Source: Tetragonia tetragonoides (lineage: Eukaryota > Streptophyta > Magnoliopsida > Caryophyllales > Aizoaceae). Taken from it: DNA of 64,000 nucleotides. Where the stretch lies: NCBI GenBank assembly GCA_038025085.1, contig CM076144.1, positions 15,469,501 to 15,533,500 on the forward strand, written 5' to 3'. Below, in pieces: positions 23,930 through 34,655 of the stretch; positions within the stretch are counted from its first letter, which is position 1, and each line of letters starts with the position of its first letter. A program made the position numbers and the translations under genes. The notes under the pieces are model-generated. The model was not told where the DNA came from. It saw nothing but the letters and a program-made list of their open reading frames with translations, and did not search any database.

Positions 23930-24495
23930 AATTTTTGAATTTTGTTTAAGAAATCTTAGAAGTATTTCAAAACGCGCTATGAGATAGTAAAGTTTGCACT
24001 TCTCCACTAAGAAATTAACAGACTTGGTTGCAAAGGTTAGTCAATGTAATAGGAATTTCAAATCAAGGGGCCAGGGTGTGATTGAGTGGTAATGACTCAT
24101 CTATTCTTAATCAAAGTGGAGAGTTAGTAATGAAGCTTATTCTTATAAAGAAAAAAATATATAATGATGGAACTGAATGTCTTTTAATCATTTTGTTTAC
24201 TGTGGAAAAGTGTGGAATAAAGTGGTAATCAAAATAAATCAAATGATTGTTTAAGCTAAGAAGTGCAATGTTGCTGCAAGAAGAAGATTTGAGGGAGGGG
24301 CATGTGACTTTGTAGAGGAAAAAGAGCTCTCTGTGTTCAGAGGGTTGAAATTCAAAAAGGGACAAAAAAGCTCACGAGAGAGGTTTTATCACGGTTTAGG
24401 CTTTTAAGACGACAATAATGATTTTGGTGTGGAAAAGTAGGGCCCTAACTTACGGAAAATATATACCTACCTCTTGGTCCTCTCCGGATAAATAT
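23929..24495. other. Spacer with a possible SINE head
   Basis: Around 24070-24115 the sequence GGGTGTGATTGAGTGGTAAT followed by GACTCATCTATTCTTAA resembles the tRNA-like box A region of plant SINEs, but box B is not recognisable. No gene is seen. Confidence 0.35.
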
Positions 24496-24658
24496 TAGTT
24501 TATTCACCGGGTAGTCTACTTGGGTGATGTATGAATTGATGATTGGTTGAGTTTTGATATTTTGCTTTTTAAGTTGAAAATAATTTATTTGAGTTCCAAT
24601 ATGTATTCTTATATTTCTTATCCACATCACCCAGGTAATCTACCCGATGAGTAAACTA
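24496..24658. repeat. MITE with TIRs, related to 55287-55432
   Basis: Ends AGTTTATTCACCGGGTAGTC and, inverted, AATCTACCCGATGAGTAAACT. The interior AAGTTGAAAATAATTTATTT recurs in reverse orientation at 55287-55432. The element is therefore dispersed, with imperfect TIRs of about 37 bp. Confidence 0.7.
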
Positions 24659-24831
24659 AGCATTCTCCGTCCTCTCCCTCTCTCTCTCTGATTTTGACTA
24701 TCTTGTGCCTCTCTTACATCTCCTTTAGATGTTGATTTGATCATTAATCCAACTAAACTGTCCTTAACAAATTTAGGGCTCTTAATGGCTGTGTTGAGTA
24801 TATTTTTTGGTGCTGTGTTGAGTATATAATA

Positions 24832-25086
24832 CTCCCTCCGTTTCATAAAAATCTAAACGTTTACTTTTGCACGGTTTTCAAGACACCACTTTGACCATAA
24901 ATAATTATAAATATTTGAATATTAAAATTATAAAAATATGATTTTTTAAAAGTACTTTTAAAAATAAATCTAACAAAAGTATTTTCATATTGTGAATCTT
25001 TATTTATTCTCATAAATTAATAGTCAAAGTTTGTTAAGTTTGACCTTCAAAAAACAAACGTTTAGGATTTTATGAAACGGAGGGAG
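24832..25086. mobile_element. Stowaway MITE (Tc1/mariner)
   Basis: 255 bp with TIRs CTCCCTCCGTTTCATAAA / TTTATGAAACGGAGGGAG in outline and TA target duplications at 24830-24831 and 25087-25088. The interior is AT-rich and noncoding. Confidence 0.93.
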
Positions 25087-25512
25087 TATTAATATAGCTA
25101 ACTGTACCATATCTTATCAAGGAAAAAATAATAATAATAATAATAATAATGTACCATACCAAATAAGGAATTCATCAGCTGGACAATATCGTCACACTTT
25201 AGTATTGTGGATTAATTAGGACACGCGGTATACGTTAAGGTTGGTTTACACACTTATGTCATTATTTTCACGTGAACTGACATATTGAGCTAAATTGATT
25301 TTGTAGAAGTGAACTAAAACAAAATAAATTGAATGAATAAATAGTAATATGTTAATAAAGAGAAAGTAAATTGTTGAAATGTAAAAAATCTAAATACTGC
25401 ATTGTGAAAATAATAAGAACAAAGCCTATAATTTTTCATTCTTGATATCTATGATCATCCCTTTGTAGGTGTTCTTTAGTTATATACGTACGAAGAGGGA
25501 AAGACTTTCACC
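25087..25512. other. Spacer without recognised features
   Basis: AT-rich, with a short AAT microsatellite near 25126-25150. No gene is seen. Confidence 0.45.
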
Positions 25513-26082
25513 TAGGAATGACAATAGATCGGATTTGGGGCGGATACAATTAGATCCAAACCTATTTATATTTTTGGGTCGAGATCCATACCTGATCTAG
25601 ACTTTACAGAGTCTATAATACTTAAATCCAGATTTAGACTCGCTGGGTCTAACGAATCTGTGAGTCCTAATTAAATGGGTGGTCACATAAATAAATTAAT
25701 AAATAAAAAAATTATTCGTAAATTATATTATACGCATTAAACTTTAGATTTTGTCAAACAATATCACTTAACAACAAATGAATACCCATTAGAAATTAAG
25801 GAAATTTAATTTTTCACCTTTGCATTTTTTCTTTTTTATACATCATCTTCACCTTGTTCCTTTTTTATTTTGAATTGTATGTACATGTTGGTGGATCTAT
25901 GGGTTAGGTATATATGGGGCGGCTTTGGGTTTGTGATGTTGGACCAGTCCATATTCATTTACGACATTTGGATCCATATTCAGATTCAGATCCAATAAGT
26001 ATATAAAAAGGAGATCCAAATTCTGATAAATTGGTCTGGATTCGTGGGTCTGGACCGAATCTCAAACCCATTGCCAACCCTA
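25513..26082. mobile_element. hAT-like non-autonomous element
   Basis: Ends TAGGAATGACAATAGATCGG and CCCATTGCCAACCCTA are inverted repeats of TAGGG(A/T)TG(A/G)CAATGGGT type. The interior alternates GGATCC/GATCCAAA-type motifs and has no transposase. The flanking 8 bp do not match, so a target duplication is not supported. Confidence 0.55.
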
Positions 26083-27982
26083 TATGGGTCATGGAATGAA
26101 AGGTCAATATAAAATTTCTCACTGAAATTAAAGATTTCTAACAATAAATATCTTTTGTTTCTTTGAATATTTTATATTATATCAGAAATATAAACACATT
26201 ATATGCCAATTTTAGCTAAATCACTAATGATTTTAAGTAAGACAAGAAAATAATGATGAGAAAATTTCAACAAAAGTTATCCTATGAAGTAGGCTCATAG
26301 ATAAAGAGAAAGCTTCAGATTATAGGCTCAGTTGTCTTTACCTGTAATTAGGTCCCGTTCTTTTCGTCGTCGTCATGTTGCATGCCGTTCTGTTTAGTCG
26401 TTCCGTTCTGTTTTATTCCACATTCTATACTTTATATTATTTCACATTTTCTTCCATTATCCGCACCATATCGTTCCATTCCATTCCATTTCTCACCATC
26501 CCGCACTATTCCATTGAAAAAAACAAGGTTTAAATTGAAAAAATCAAATTGAGTTGATGTTTTTTGCTTTACATATATAGCCTTTGATACATCATTATAT
26601 CACTTTCAATGTAATGTCTTTGAATATATGTGTTGAAACCTTTTCTACAGCGTAACACATTTATATTCGTAAATAAATTGAATTGAGGATAGTCATAGTA
26701 TTTAGTATTTACTAGATTTTACTATACACCAAAATCGAGTGTGTTTGTTAGAACTGAATTTATCTGAACTGAACTAAATTCAACATTATTAAACTGGATA
26801 CCACTAATATGTAAGGCAAAAAGTATGTTTCTGAACTCAGCTTCACTGAACTGAATTAAATATTATTTAACTGAATTTAAAATCACTTAATTGACTCCTA
26901 AATTAAACTGAACTGAACTGACCGTGCAAATTCTAACAATCACACCCTCAAGAATGGAAACAAAAAGAAGCACAGTGGAAGGCTGACGTCCTTCAACCAA
27001 ATTAGCGTTGATAATCTTCTCTAGCTACATCGACGAGCTCTACATCGTCAGATGATTGTTTTGGTACGATGAGTACTTTCTTGAATTGGTAGTTCGGTAG
27101 GATGTTACCGCTAGCTGTCACGCTACTCTCATGTTTTTAAGAAATTATTTGATCATCAATAACATAACAAATTAAGTGGAATACACCATGATATAGTCCA
27201 CATACAAATCACGACAATCGCTTTTTCTTTAAATTGATTCTTATCAATCAATAATTTTATTCATATTGACATCCATTTGAGCTAAAATTAAATATTACCC
27301 ATCTTTGAGTTCACTTTAATTCAATTTAGCCACTTTAGTTCAGTGAAAAAGAATAGACCCTTAATTAATCTTTTCTATGTAGTATTTTTTTTTTTTTTTT
27401 CAGTTTCATTATCACAAAAACTCATGCACATTATATTTGTCGTCATTTCAGATCATTCATTTGCAAATAGGTGAAATATCTATCAATAAGGTTATTGTGT
27501 TCATGCAAAAATGAACGTGTATTAGGTTATATATTACAGGGGAATAGGACCCCCATGAGACATGAGTTATAAGGGAAATACGTATGATATGTTCTAGTGT
27601 CAAGGTAGAAATTGCAACACCATAGGAAGGAAGTTACTATGGTTGCTTTCGTACGCTTTGGGATCCCATGAAGTTGTTGAACATAACTAATATACCTTAC
27701 GCATATGCAAGTATAAATAAAGACACACTAAATGTCAGACTCCAGCATCCTTCCTAGCCATATGTGCTACCTAGATACATACATTCTTGGCGGATGACTA
27801 TATATCTCAACATGCTTTTCTAAGGTACTTTGTAATTACTATCATACTCAATAAGAAATTTTAATTTCAATTAGTTACTCGTCCATAATTTACTCTAATT
27901 TAACTCCAATACAAATAACTTTAAAATTCACAAATTTGGGCTCCCTTCTAATTGAGTAAACTTAATTGGTGATATATATAAC
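26083..27982. other. Spacer with MITE fragments
   Basis: No gene. A C/T-rich segment with CCATTCCATTCC repeats lies near 26395-26515. A family B copy lies at 26738-26947 and a family B end fragment near 27300-27361 (GTGAAAAAGAATAGACCC). A T tract occurs near 27388. Confidence 0.45.
26738..26947. mobile_element. Family B MITE
   Basis: Left GAGTGTGTTTGTTAGAACTG, right AATTCTAACAATCACACCC. Interior repeats are ACTGAACTGAATT-like, with the core AAGTATGTTTCTGAA. Confidence 0.6.
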
Positions 27983-30317
27983 TAATAAAGGAAATTAATT
28001 AAATATGTAAATTTTTATTAGGAATTTAGGAAACTGTATCTGTTTTGGACTCTGTATATCTCTCTATATATATGATAAGTCAGGCTCCCAGTTAGGTTGA
28101 GCAGTTCACTTCAATAACCTTTCATATATAACCTCGGTCCAGCAGCAATTGTCCAGCCCTCTAATGTGTCTACTCGTACTAACACCCCCCTATGGTGCCA
28201 TCATCTCTAACCCTGGTCCCATCCCCTAGCTCCTCTGTCTCAAGCTCGGCTTGTGTTTTCGTGTCTCCTGTGTCTCGTCAGACCCCGTCCAGTTCTGTAT
28301 CCAGTCTGAGTCCGTCCTCTGTGCGTGCCTCCCCGAATCCAAGTCCTCCTGTTTGTACTCCTTCCCCTGTCACGCTCGCTGAATTACCCTCTGTGACTCA
28401 CGAGCTTTCTAGCTCTCCACCTGCGAGTTCTACGTCCCTATCCCTTGTTCTTGCGGTGTGTTCACCCGCCGTGGTTTCCACGCAAGGTGCATATATGCAC
28501 ACACGTTCTAAATCCGGCATTGTCAAACCTCGTGTCTTGATGTTTCTTAGTTCTGTGTCTAAAATTGTGGAACCTTGTAAGAAGCTATGACAGATGACAG
28601 ATGGAAACAGGCTATGGCAAAGAAATTTAATGCATTTATTACGACCAATACTTGGGACTTGGTACCTTTTGAAAGAACAAAGAATTTAGTTCGGTGTAAG
28701 TGGGTTTACAAAACTAAATATAACTCTGACGGGATTGTTGAGAGGTTGAAAGCACGATTGGTTGCATGTGGGAATGGTTAGAAGCCTGACATCGATTTCC
28801 ATGAGACTTTTAGCCCTGTTGTTAAACCTGCCACTATTAGAATTGTTCTTTCTCTTGCCTTAACTTGAGGTTGGACAATCCGTTAATTAGATGTTAAGAA
28901 TGCTTTTCTTCATAGGTATTTGCAAGAGGAGGTCTATATGACCCAACCCCCTGGTTTTGTTGATCCCCAATTCCCTAGTCATGTATGTCGGCTCAAGAAG
29001 TCGATATAGTCTTAAACAGGCACCTCGGGCTTGGTTTCAACGTTTTAGCGGTTTTCTTTTGTTTGATGGATTTATTTGCAGCGTTTTTTATTCCTTCATG
29101 TTTATCTGTCGTTCGGGTCCTTCTATTATTATTTTGCTTCTTTATTGTCGACGATATAATACTAACAGGAAGTGACCCCACTCTTGTTCACAATCTCATT
29201 ACATTACTGGCCACCACATTTGCCATGAAGGATCGTGGGGACCTTCACTATTTTCTTGGTATTCAGGTAGTGTGCACTCTCTTAGGCATTTCCCTAACCC
29301 AACAGAAATATGTTCAGGACTTGTTGACCAAGTTTCACTTACATACAGTTAAACTTGTGCACACCCCTCTCGTTTCCCGTACTGCATTATCTCTTGAAGA
29401 TGGTGAATTACTTACAGATCCTTCTACTTATCGGAGTATGGTAGGTGCTTTGCAATATGTAACTATGACGAGGCCTGATATTGCTTTTGCTGTTAATCTG
29501 GTTTCTAAGTTTATGCATTCTCCTTGTACTACTCACCTACGTGATGTTCAGCGCATTTTCAGATATTTGCAGGGTACTAGTGACCATGGCTTGTTTTTCC
29601 GCAAGTTCACTTCTTCAAGTCTTGTGGTGGCGTATTCTGATGCAGATTGGGCAGGATGTCCAGACAGTTCTCGTTCCACAACGGGGTATGCCATATTTCT
29701 TGGCAATAATCTTGTTTCCAGGCGTAGTAAGAGACAACCTACAGTTTTCAAATCTTCTACCAAAGCAGAGTATTGGGCATGCAATTGCGTATGCAGTTGT
29801 TGACACTACTTGGGTTCGTCAGCTTCTCGCTGAGATTGGTCTTGTTCTTCGTCAACCGGTTCGTCTTTTGTGTGACAGCATCAGTGCTACATACTTAACG
29901 GCGAATCCTGTTCGTCATGATCGTTCCAAGCATGTCAAGGTAGATTATCATTTTGTTCGTGAGCGTGTTGCTCATGGTGATCTGGTGGTTCGCTATATTC
30001 CTACAAGGTTTCAGCTTGCCGATATTTTGACCAAGGCCCTTCTGTCTCCTATTGGGATTTACTACTTATATTTAAATGATAGTAATTGTAGTAATAAGGC
30101 AATAATTTTGACCAAGGCAGTTCTATTTTCTTAAATCCAATATGTTCGTGCGTCCCCTCGAACAACTTGAGGGGGCGTAATAGAGAAAATTAATTAAATA
30201 TGTAAATATTTATTATTTAGGAAACTATATCTGTTTTGAACTCTATATATCTCGCTATATATATATGATAAGTCAGGCTTCCAATTAGGTTGAGCAATTC
30301 ACTTCAATAATCTTTCA
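27983..30317 (+). mobile_element. Internally deleted Copia LTR retrotransposon
   Basis: Short LTRs at about 27983-28134 and 30178-30317 share AATTAATTAAATATGTAAAT, ATGATAAGTCAGGCT and GGTTGAGCA. A purine tract TTGAGGGGGCG precedes the 3' LTR. The internal part begins abruptly near the end of the integrase/linker region, so PBS, gag, protease and most of integrase are missing. TGATAT occurs next to both ends (27970-27975 and 30318-30323), but its left copy is separated by a few bases, so the target duplication is uncertain. Confidence 0.75.
28192..30134 (+). pseudogene. Copia reverse transcriptase-RNase H remnant
   Basis: A Ser/Pro-rich linker (28192-28590) leads into Copia RT: WKQAMAKKFNAF, NTWDLVPF and KWVYKTKYNSDG, then a stop at 28779-28781. 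Further stops follow before [20 protein letters not shown]. After a frameshift come SLKQAPRAWFQRF, VDDIILTGSDP (the catalytic YVDD motif, with Tyr replaced by Val or Ile context) and DRGDLHYFLGIQV. RNase H follows with ADWAGCPDSSRSTTGY and, after another frameshift near 29775, LADILTKAL. Multiple stops and frameshifts mean no functional protein is encoded. Confidence 0.85.
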
Positions 30318-30638
30318 TGATATCAATATAGCCAACATCATTACATCAACCATCAAAAATCTCTCCAAGGTATGAAAACATTGAGGGTTACATACATATA
30401 CATTCACCCTCTAAAAACCATAACAACCTCGTTGTGCTTGGCAATTGGCTGACTTTCTTACGCTTCCTCCTAGCCTACATTCCAGACCTTGATGTTCTTC
30501 GTCACTAGATGGTTGACAACCTCTCATTTCTCTTTGTAAGACATGAACACAATTCGTAAAATTGTTTTAATACCAACGTGTAACACCATAATCACCTTTT
30601 GCAATTGCAAGTATTTCCAGATTTGCTTTGATTAAAAA

Positions 30639-31338
30639 CTAGTTTTTGTCTCGGGCGATGCCCCGGATTTGTTTGTTTTTATATGTTATCTATTCTTTTA
30701 GGTGCTATTGTAAGTATCTTAATTATAGGGATGTTATAGTCATGTGATTAAGGGTCTTTTCTCTTCTTTGTTTTTAAATGAAGTAAGTAAATGTTCTAGT
30801 TAGAAAAGTTTTGATACTCAATTATCTATTTTGGTGACAATTTAGCTAATAGACTAATCATGCAATGAAAGTAACAAATGACATAAGAACACATGACGAT
30901 GCAATGGTGATATAAAGGCGACATGACAAATATAACAAATACCTCGTAAAAGTGTCACATGGCAAGGAGAAACTGTATGTGTAGTGAATATGTTTTATAA
31001 CTTCCACCGAACATTATAAAGTCAAATATAGGACATATGTATCTCATTTTGAAGTATTTTCTGAACCTGATCCAATGAAGTAAGAATTATAATTTATATA
31101 GTTGCGTAACAAAAGCTAATTGATTTTATAACTTGAACAATATGATAATAATTATGTTGTTTTGCATTTATTAAGTTAAATAAATGCTTAACACACTTGC
31201 ATGAGCGGCTTACGTGGCGGCTTACGTGTCATTACCATACGAATTTAGGGGCTTACGTGGCATCCCATGTGTCAATCTCGAATATGCCACGTGGCAAGTT
31301 TTAGGATGGCTGCACTGTGTTTTAATAGTAAGGTAAGA
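30639..31338 (-). mobile_element. Probable non-autonomous Helitron
   Basis: On the minus strand it starts TCTTACCTTACTATTAAAAC after an A. It ends with a GC-rich hairpin (CGGGGCATCGCCCG) followed by ACAAAAACTAG before a T. The TC start, 3' hairpin, CTAG end and A/T target all fit Helitrons. There is no Rep/helicase. The interior repeats GCTTACGTGG three times and includes GCCACGTGGC. Confidence 0.55.
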
Positions 31339-32171
31339 TGTTGGAAATAACTAATGTACCCTCTACATATTCATGACATTATCATAATTGATTTAAGGGA
31401 CAATACCATGTAATTTTACTTTCAATTAATTGTAAGAATTATGAATATTAACTTCTATGTCTAAGCGCAGCACTTCCTTGCTGCGCTACTCCTAGAAAAC
31501 TTCTAGTTCTTCCATTTTATCCATTTAATAATAGGCGAAATTTTTTACAACTCCCTCATTGTGTACCAAAATACCTCTTAGTCTTTATATTGTTTCTCTT
31601 ATTAATATCGGGTCACTCACATATATATTGATTAATAAATATACAATATAAGAGTCAAAAGTATTTTGTTTGTCAAAAAAATTAGTATTTTGTTTCTCTT
31701 ATTCTACACTTAATTAAAATTTCACTGGCCACTTATTTTGCCATTAGAAATAAGTGATGGTTGAAACTGAAAGTACTGGGAAAAGAAATAAAACAGAACC
31801 AAAAAAAGAGTACAAAACTGCAAGCTTCAAAGAACTTAAATCCAATGCCCAGAAACACATGACGAGTGCAGTGAAGTAAACACCAAATAGCGTATGCAGT
31901 TTGTGGGGAAAGGGGGAATTAAACGATAGTTGTGTTAGTCACATAAGGTAAACATTTAATGAGCTAATTAAATGTACCACCCAATTCTGATTTCTAAGAA
32001 TGGAAATCTGACAAGGCCACAAGGGGATTTCATTTTCTTCATTCACGCCTTGTGGAAGAGTTTAATATATTCTAATCACATACAGTATATCTTTTGCTAT
32101 TTGATTTGGTAGTATGAGTTTTCGGTATTACCCTTGATTTATATGTAAATTATTTCTCTGTGGAATTAATT
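31339..32171. other. Spacer with an isolated Helitron-like 3' hairpin
   Basis: AGCGCAGC (about 31465) and GCTGCGCT form an 8-bp stem, followed by ACTCCTAG and then CTTCTAGT, which resembles a plus-strand Helitron 3' end. No matching 5' end was found. The rest is AT-rich with no gene. Confidence 0.4.
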
Positions 32172-32174
32172 TTA

Positions 32175-32539
32175 GGTCTTGTTTGGCAATTAGTGGATTG
32201 CGGATTGCCGATTGCGGATTGCATTAGCAGATTTGACTAGAGAATTGTATTAGTGGATTTGACCCCAAAGAATTGTATTAGCTGATTTGTATAAATGTGT
32301 TTGGTAAATTAGTTGATTTATTTAAATGTGGATGATTATGTCCTTTCTTTAATAATTAGAAACCGCTAACTTGAACAAGCTACTTTTTTAGCGGATTGGA
32401 AATTAGCGGTTTCAACCCAATTCGCTAATCGAATCCGCTATTAACCAAACATGTTAAATTAGCGGATTTTCTAGTCAAATCCTGTAAAGTAACCCCAATC
32501 CGCTAATTTTGATTCAATCCGCTAATTATCAAAAAGGCC
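32175..32539. mobile_element. Tourist/Harbinger MITE with TTA duplication
   Basis: 365 bp with TIRs GGTCTTGTTTGGCAATTAG and CTAATTATCAAAAAGGCC, flanked by TTA (32172-32174 and 32540-32542). The interior repeats GCGGATTG/CAATCCGC in both orientations, which gives strong self-complementarity. Confidence 0.85.
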
Positions 32540-32542
32540 TTA

Positions 32543-34258
32543 AAATATGACCTCTAGCAAATTAGCCGTACGCCTGTCAAAATTTGATACGACTCGAAAT
32601 CCAACCCAAAAGCAATCCGAAAACATTGGGTCATGAACATGGTTTCATAAACCAAACCCAATGTGATCGAATCCGTAACCGACCTATCCTATTGGTTTCT
32701 TTGATTCAGATGAGATAATTTGTATTTATTGTGTATTTCAGAATGCGTGAATTTATAAATTTTGACTTATGAGTTATGATTCTATTTGTATGAACAAAAT
32801 ATTAGTTGCGTATTATTTTATTAAAATTTAACATGGTCAACAATATAATTGCTTGCCTGTAATGAAGTTGTCGGTCTTAAACATTGTAAATATTTGTGTT
32901 ATTACGTTTTGCCTTTTGTTTTCAAGTTTGTAATCGAAACAAAATAGACGTCATCAGTCATCAATCCTTTGGGTCGACTAGAGTCCGAAAACTCTGGGTC
33001 ATGAGCAAACAGTTATCAATCCGAAGTGACTGAATCTGAACTCGACTTGACCGATCTGTTTAATAGCTCTAAAGTAGCATCAACAAAACAAAGGTGTCAT
33101 GAATCCCGATATTAAATAAAGTATATAATTAGCTAAAAAACCATTCACATTTCATAGGGATATATGTTTTAGTGTCCGTGGTTAAAACTTCGTTTTGGAG
33201 TCTGTTGATCTGAATATGTCCATTAAAAGGATAATTTTCATACGAGCAAGTCATTCTAGTTATGCACCGAAGCAGCTTAGGAAATATATGTTTATAAATG
33301 CAAGATGAAAGAAGTGAGGTAATGTACTAAAGTACTAGGAGTAACAAGTAACTACTAACTAGCACAATTTGTCCAAACTGATGCCAGTAATAGGCTTTTT
33401 ACATATGTTTTAATTACAGAAACATTAATGATAAGTTTAGTAGATAACTCAAGCAAGAATGCTTTGTTATGCAGAGTAACTTATTCTAATCAATTGGAAT
33501 ATACTACTGCAAATGAAAAGTAAGATCCTTGTATGAGAAAAAAGAATAAATTCCAGTAGAAGTGAATAAAAAAAGAGAAAAGAAAAGCAACAAGATTTGA
33601 TTGCAAGCTGATACCTTGAACATTCAGGTATTTCACATTCTGAGAAAATTCCTCACAGATCAGTGAAACCCCAAAAATAAAGCCAAGCCAACTCACTGTT
33701 TTTGTGCAATTGTGTCCCTCTTTTAAGCCCTTTAGGCTTCTTTCTTTAGCTTTTGAGCCAAGCCAAATACATAACCTTCCTCACATGACTCAGTCACTCA
33801 CTCAACCCTTGTGTTTTTGAGTTCTTATAAAATAAAAATAAAAACAAAATCAATAATTGGTTAGTGTGAATGGTTCGACACTTTTATCTTTCAAGCAAGG
33901 TTGAGGTTTCGAATATTGTGAATGGAAAAATTATTTATTGGGAGCACTTTACCCTTTATGAGCCGTCCTGGTGCGAACAAGACTAATTTTGGCCTAAAGG
34001 CTTAAGTAAACCTGTGATTATATAAACAAAAAAAAAAAAAAAACCCAAAAGAGAAAATTAAGTATTATTATCAATCACTCAACCCTTGTGTTGTGTGTTC
34101 ATATTAAAAAAAAAGAAAAAAAAAACAAAAAACAAATAAATTAAGTATTATCATCAATAAATAAAGGGCCAAAAGACAGTCATAGAGAAGAGGGAAGCTC
34201 TTGGACCAGTCCCTTACCTCTGCTTAAGCTCCATTGTCTCTCTGTCTCTATCACTCAT

Positions 34259-34299
<41 letters not shown>

Positions 34300-34655
34300 T
34301 TCTCTCTCTCTATCTAACTCTGAAATAGAGGTAAGCAGAGTTATTATCAGAGAAGTTTTAATGTCCACCCACCCTCCCATTTTCATATCTTTCTCTCTAT
34401 GTTGTTCTTCATATTTTGTTACTTCACTAAAGGACACACTTATTGGTTTGCTCTCATAATAACTCTCCTCATTTTTCTCTTGTGTGTTTAGTGAGTGAGA
34501 GAAAGAGTTAGAAGCTCACAGAAAGAAAGAAAGAGAATACATTTCCCATTTTCTCTGTTTTCGGTTTCCTTTTTTGTCCCCCTCAGATCTGTTCCCAAAT
34601 TAACTCCTCTAATCTCTATTAATTGAGAAAAAAAAAAGAAGAATATTGAAGAAAA
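32543..34655. other. Spacer and 5' region of the HIPP gene
   Basis: From about 32570 to 33070 there are motifs such as AACCCAATG and TCCGAAAAC reminiscent of decayed hAT elements, without boundaries. No gene is seen until 34656. The last few hundred bases should hold the promoter and 5' UTR of the HIPP gene, including a TC microsatellite. Confidence 0.5.
34263..34296. repeat. TC microsatellite upstream of the HIPP gene
   Basis: About 16 TC units roughly 360 bp before the start codon. CT-rich tracts are frequent in plant 5' UTRs, so it may be transcribed. Confidence 0.85.

Noticed and set aside
28192..28590. Ser/Pro-rich ORF as a host cell-wall type protein
   Set aside because: It leads directly into Copia RT sequence between two LTRs and corresponds to the variable linker between integrase and RT.
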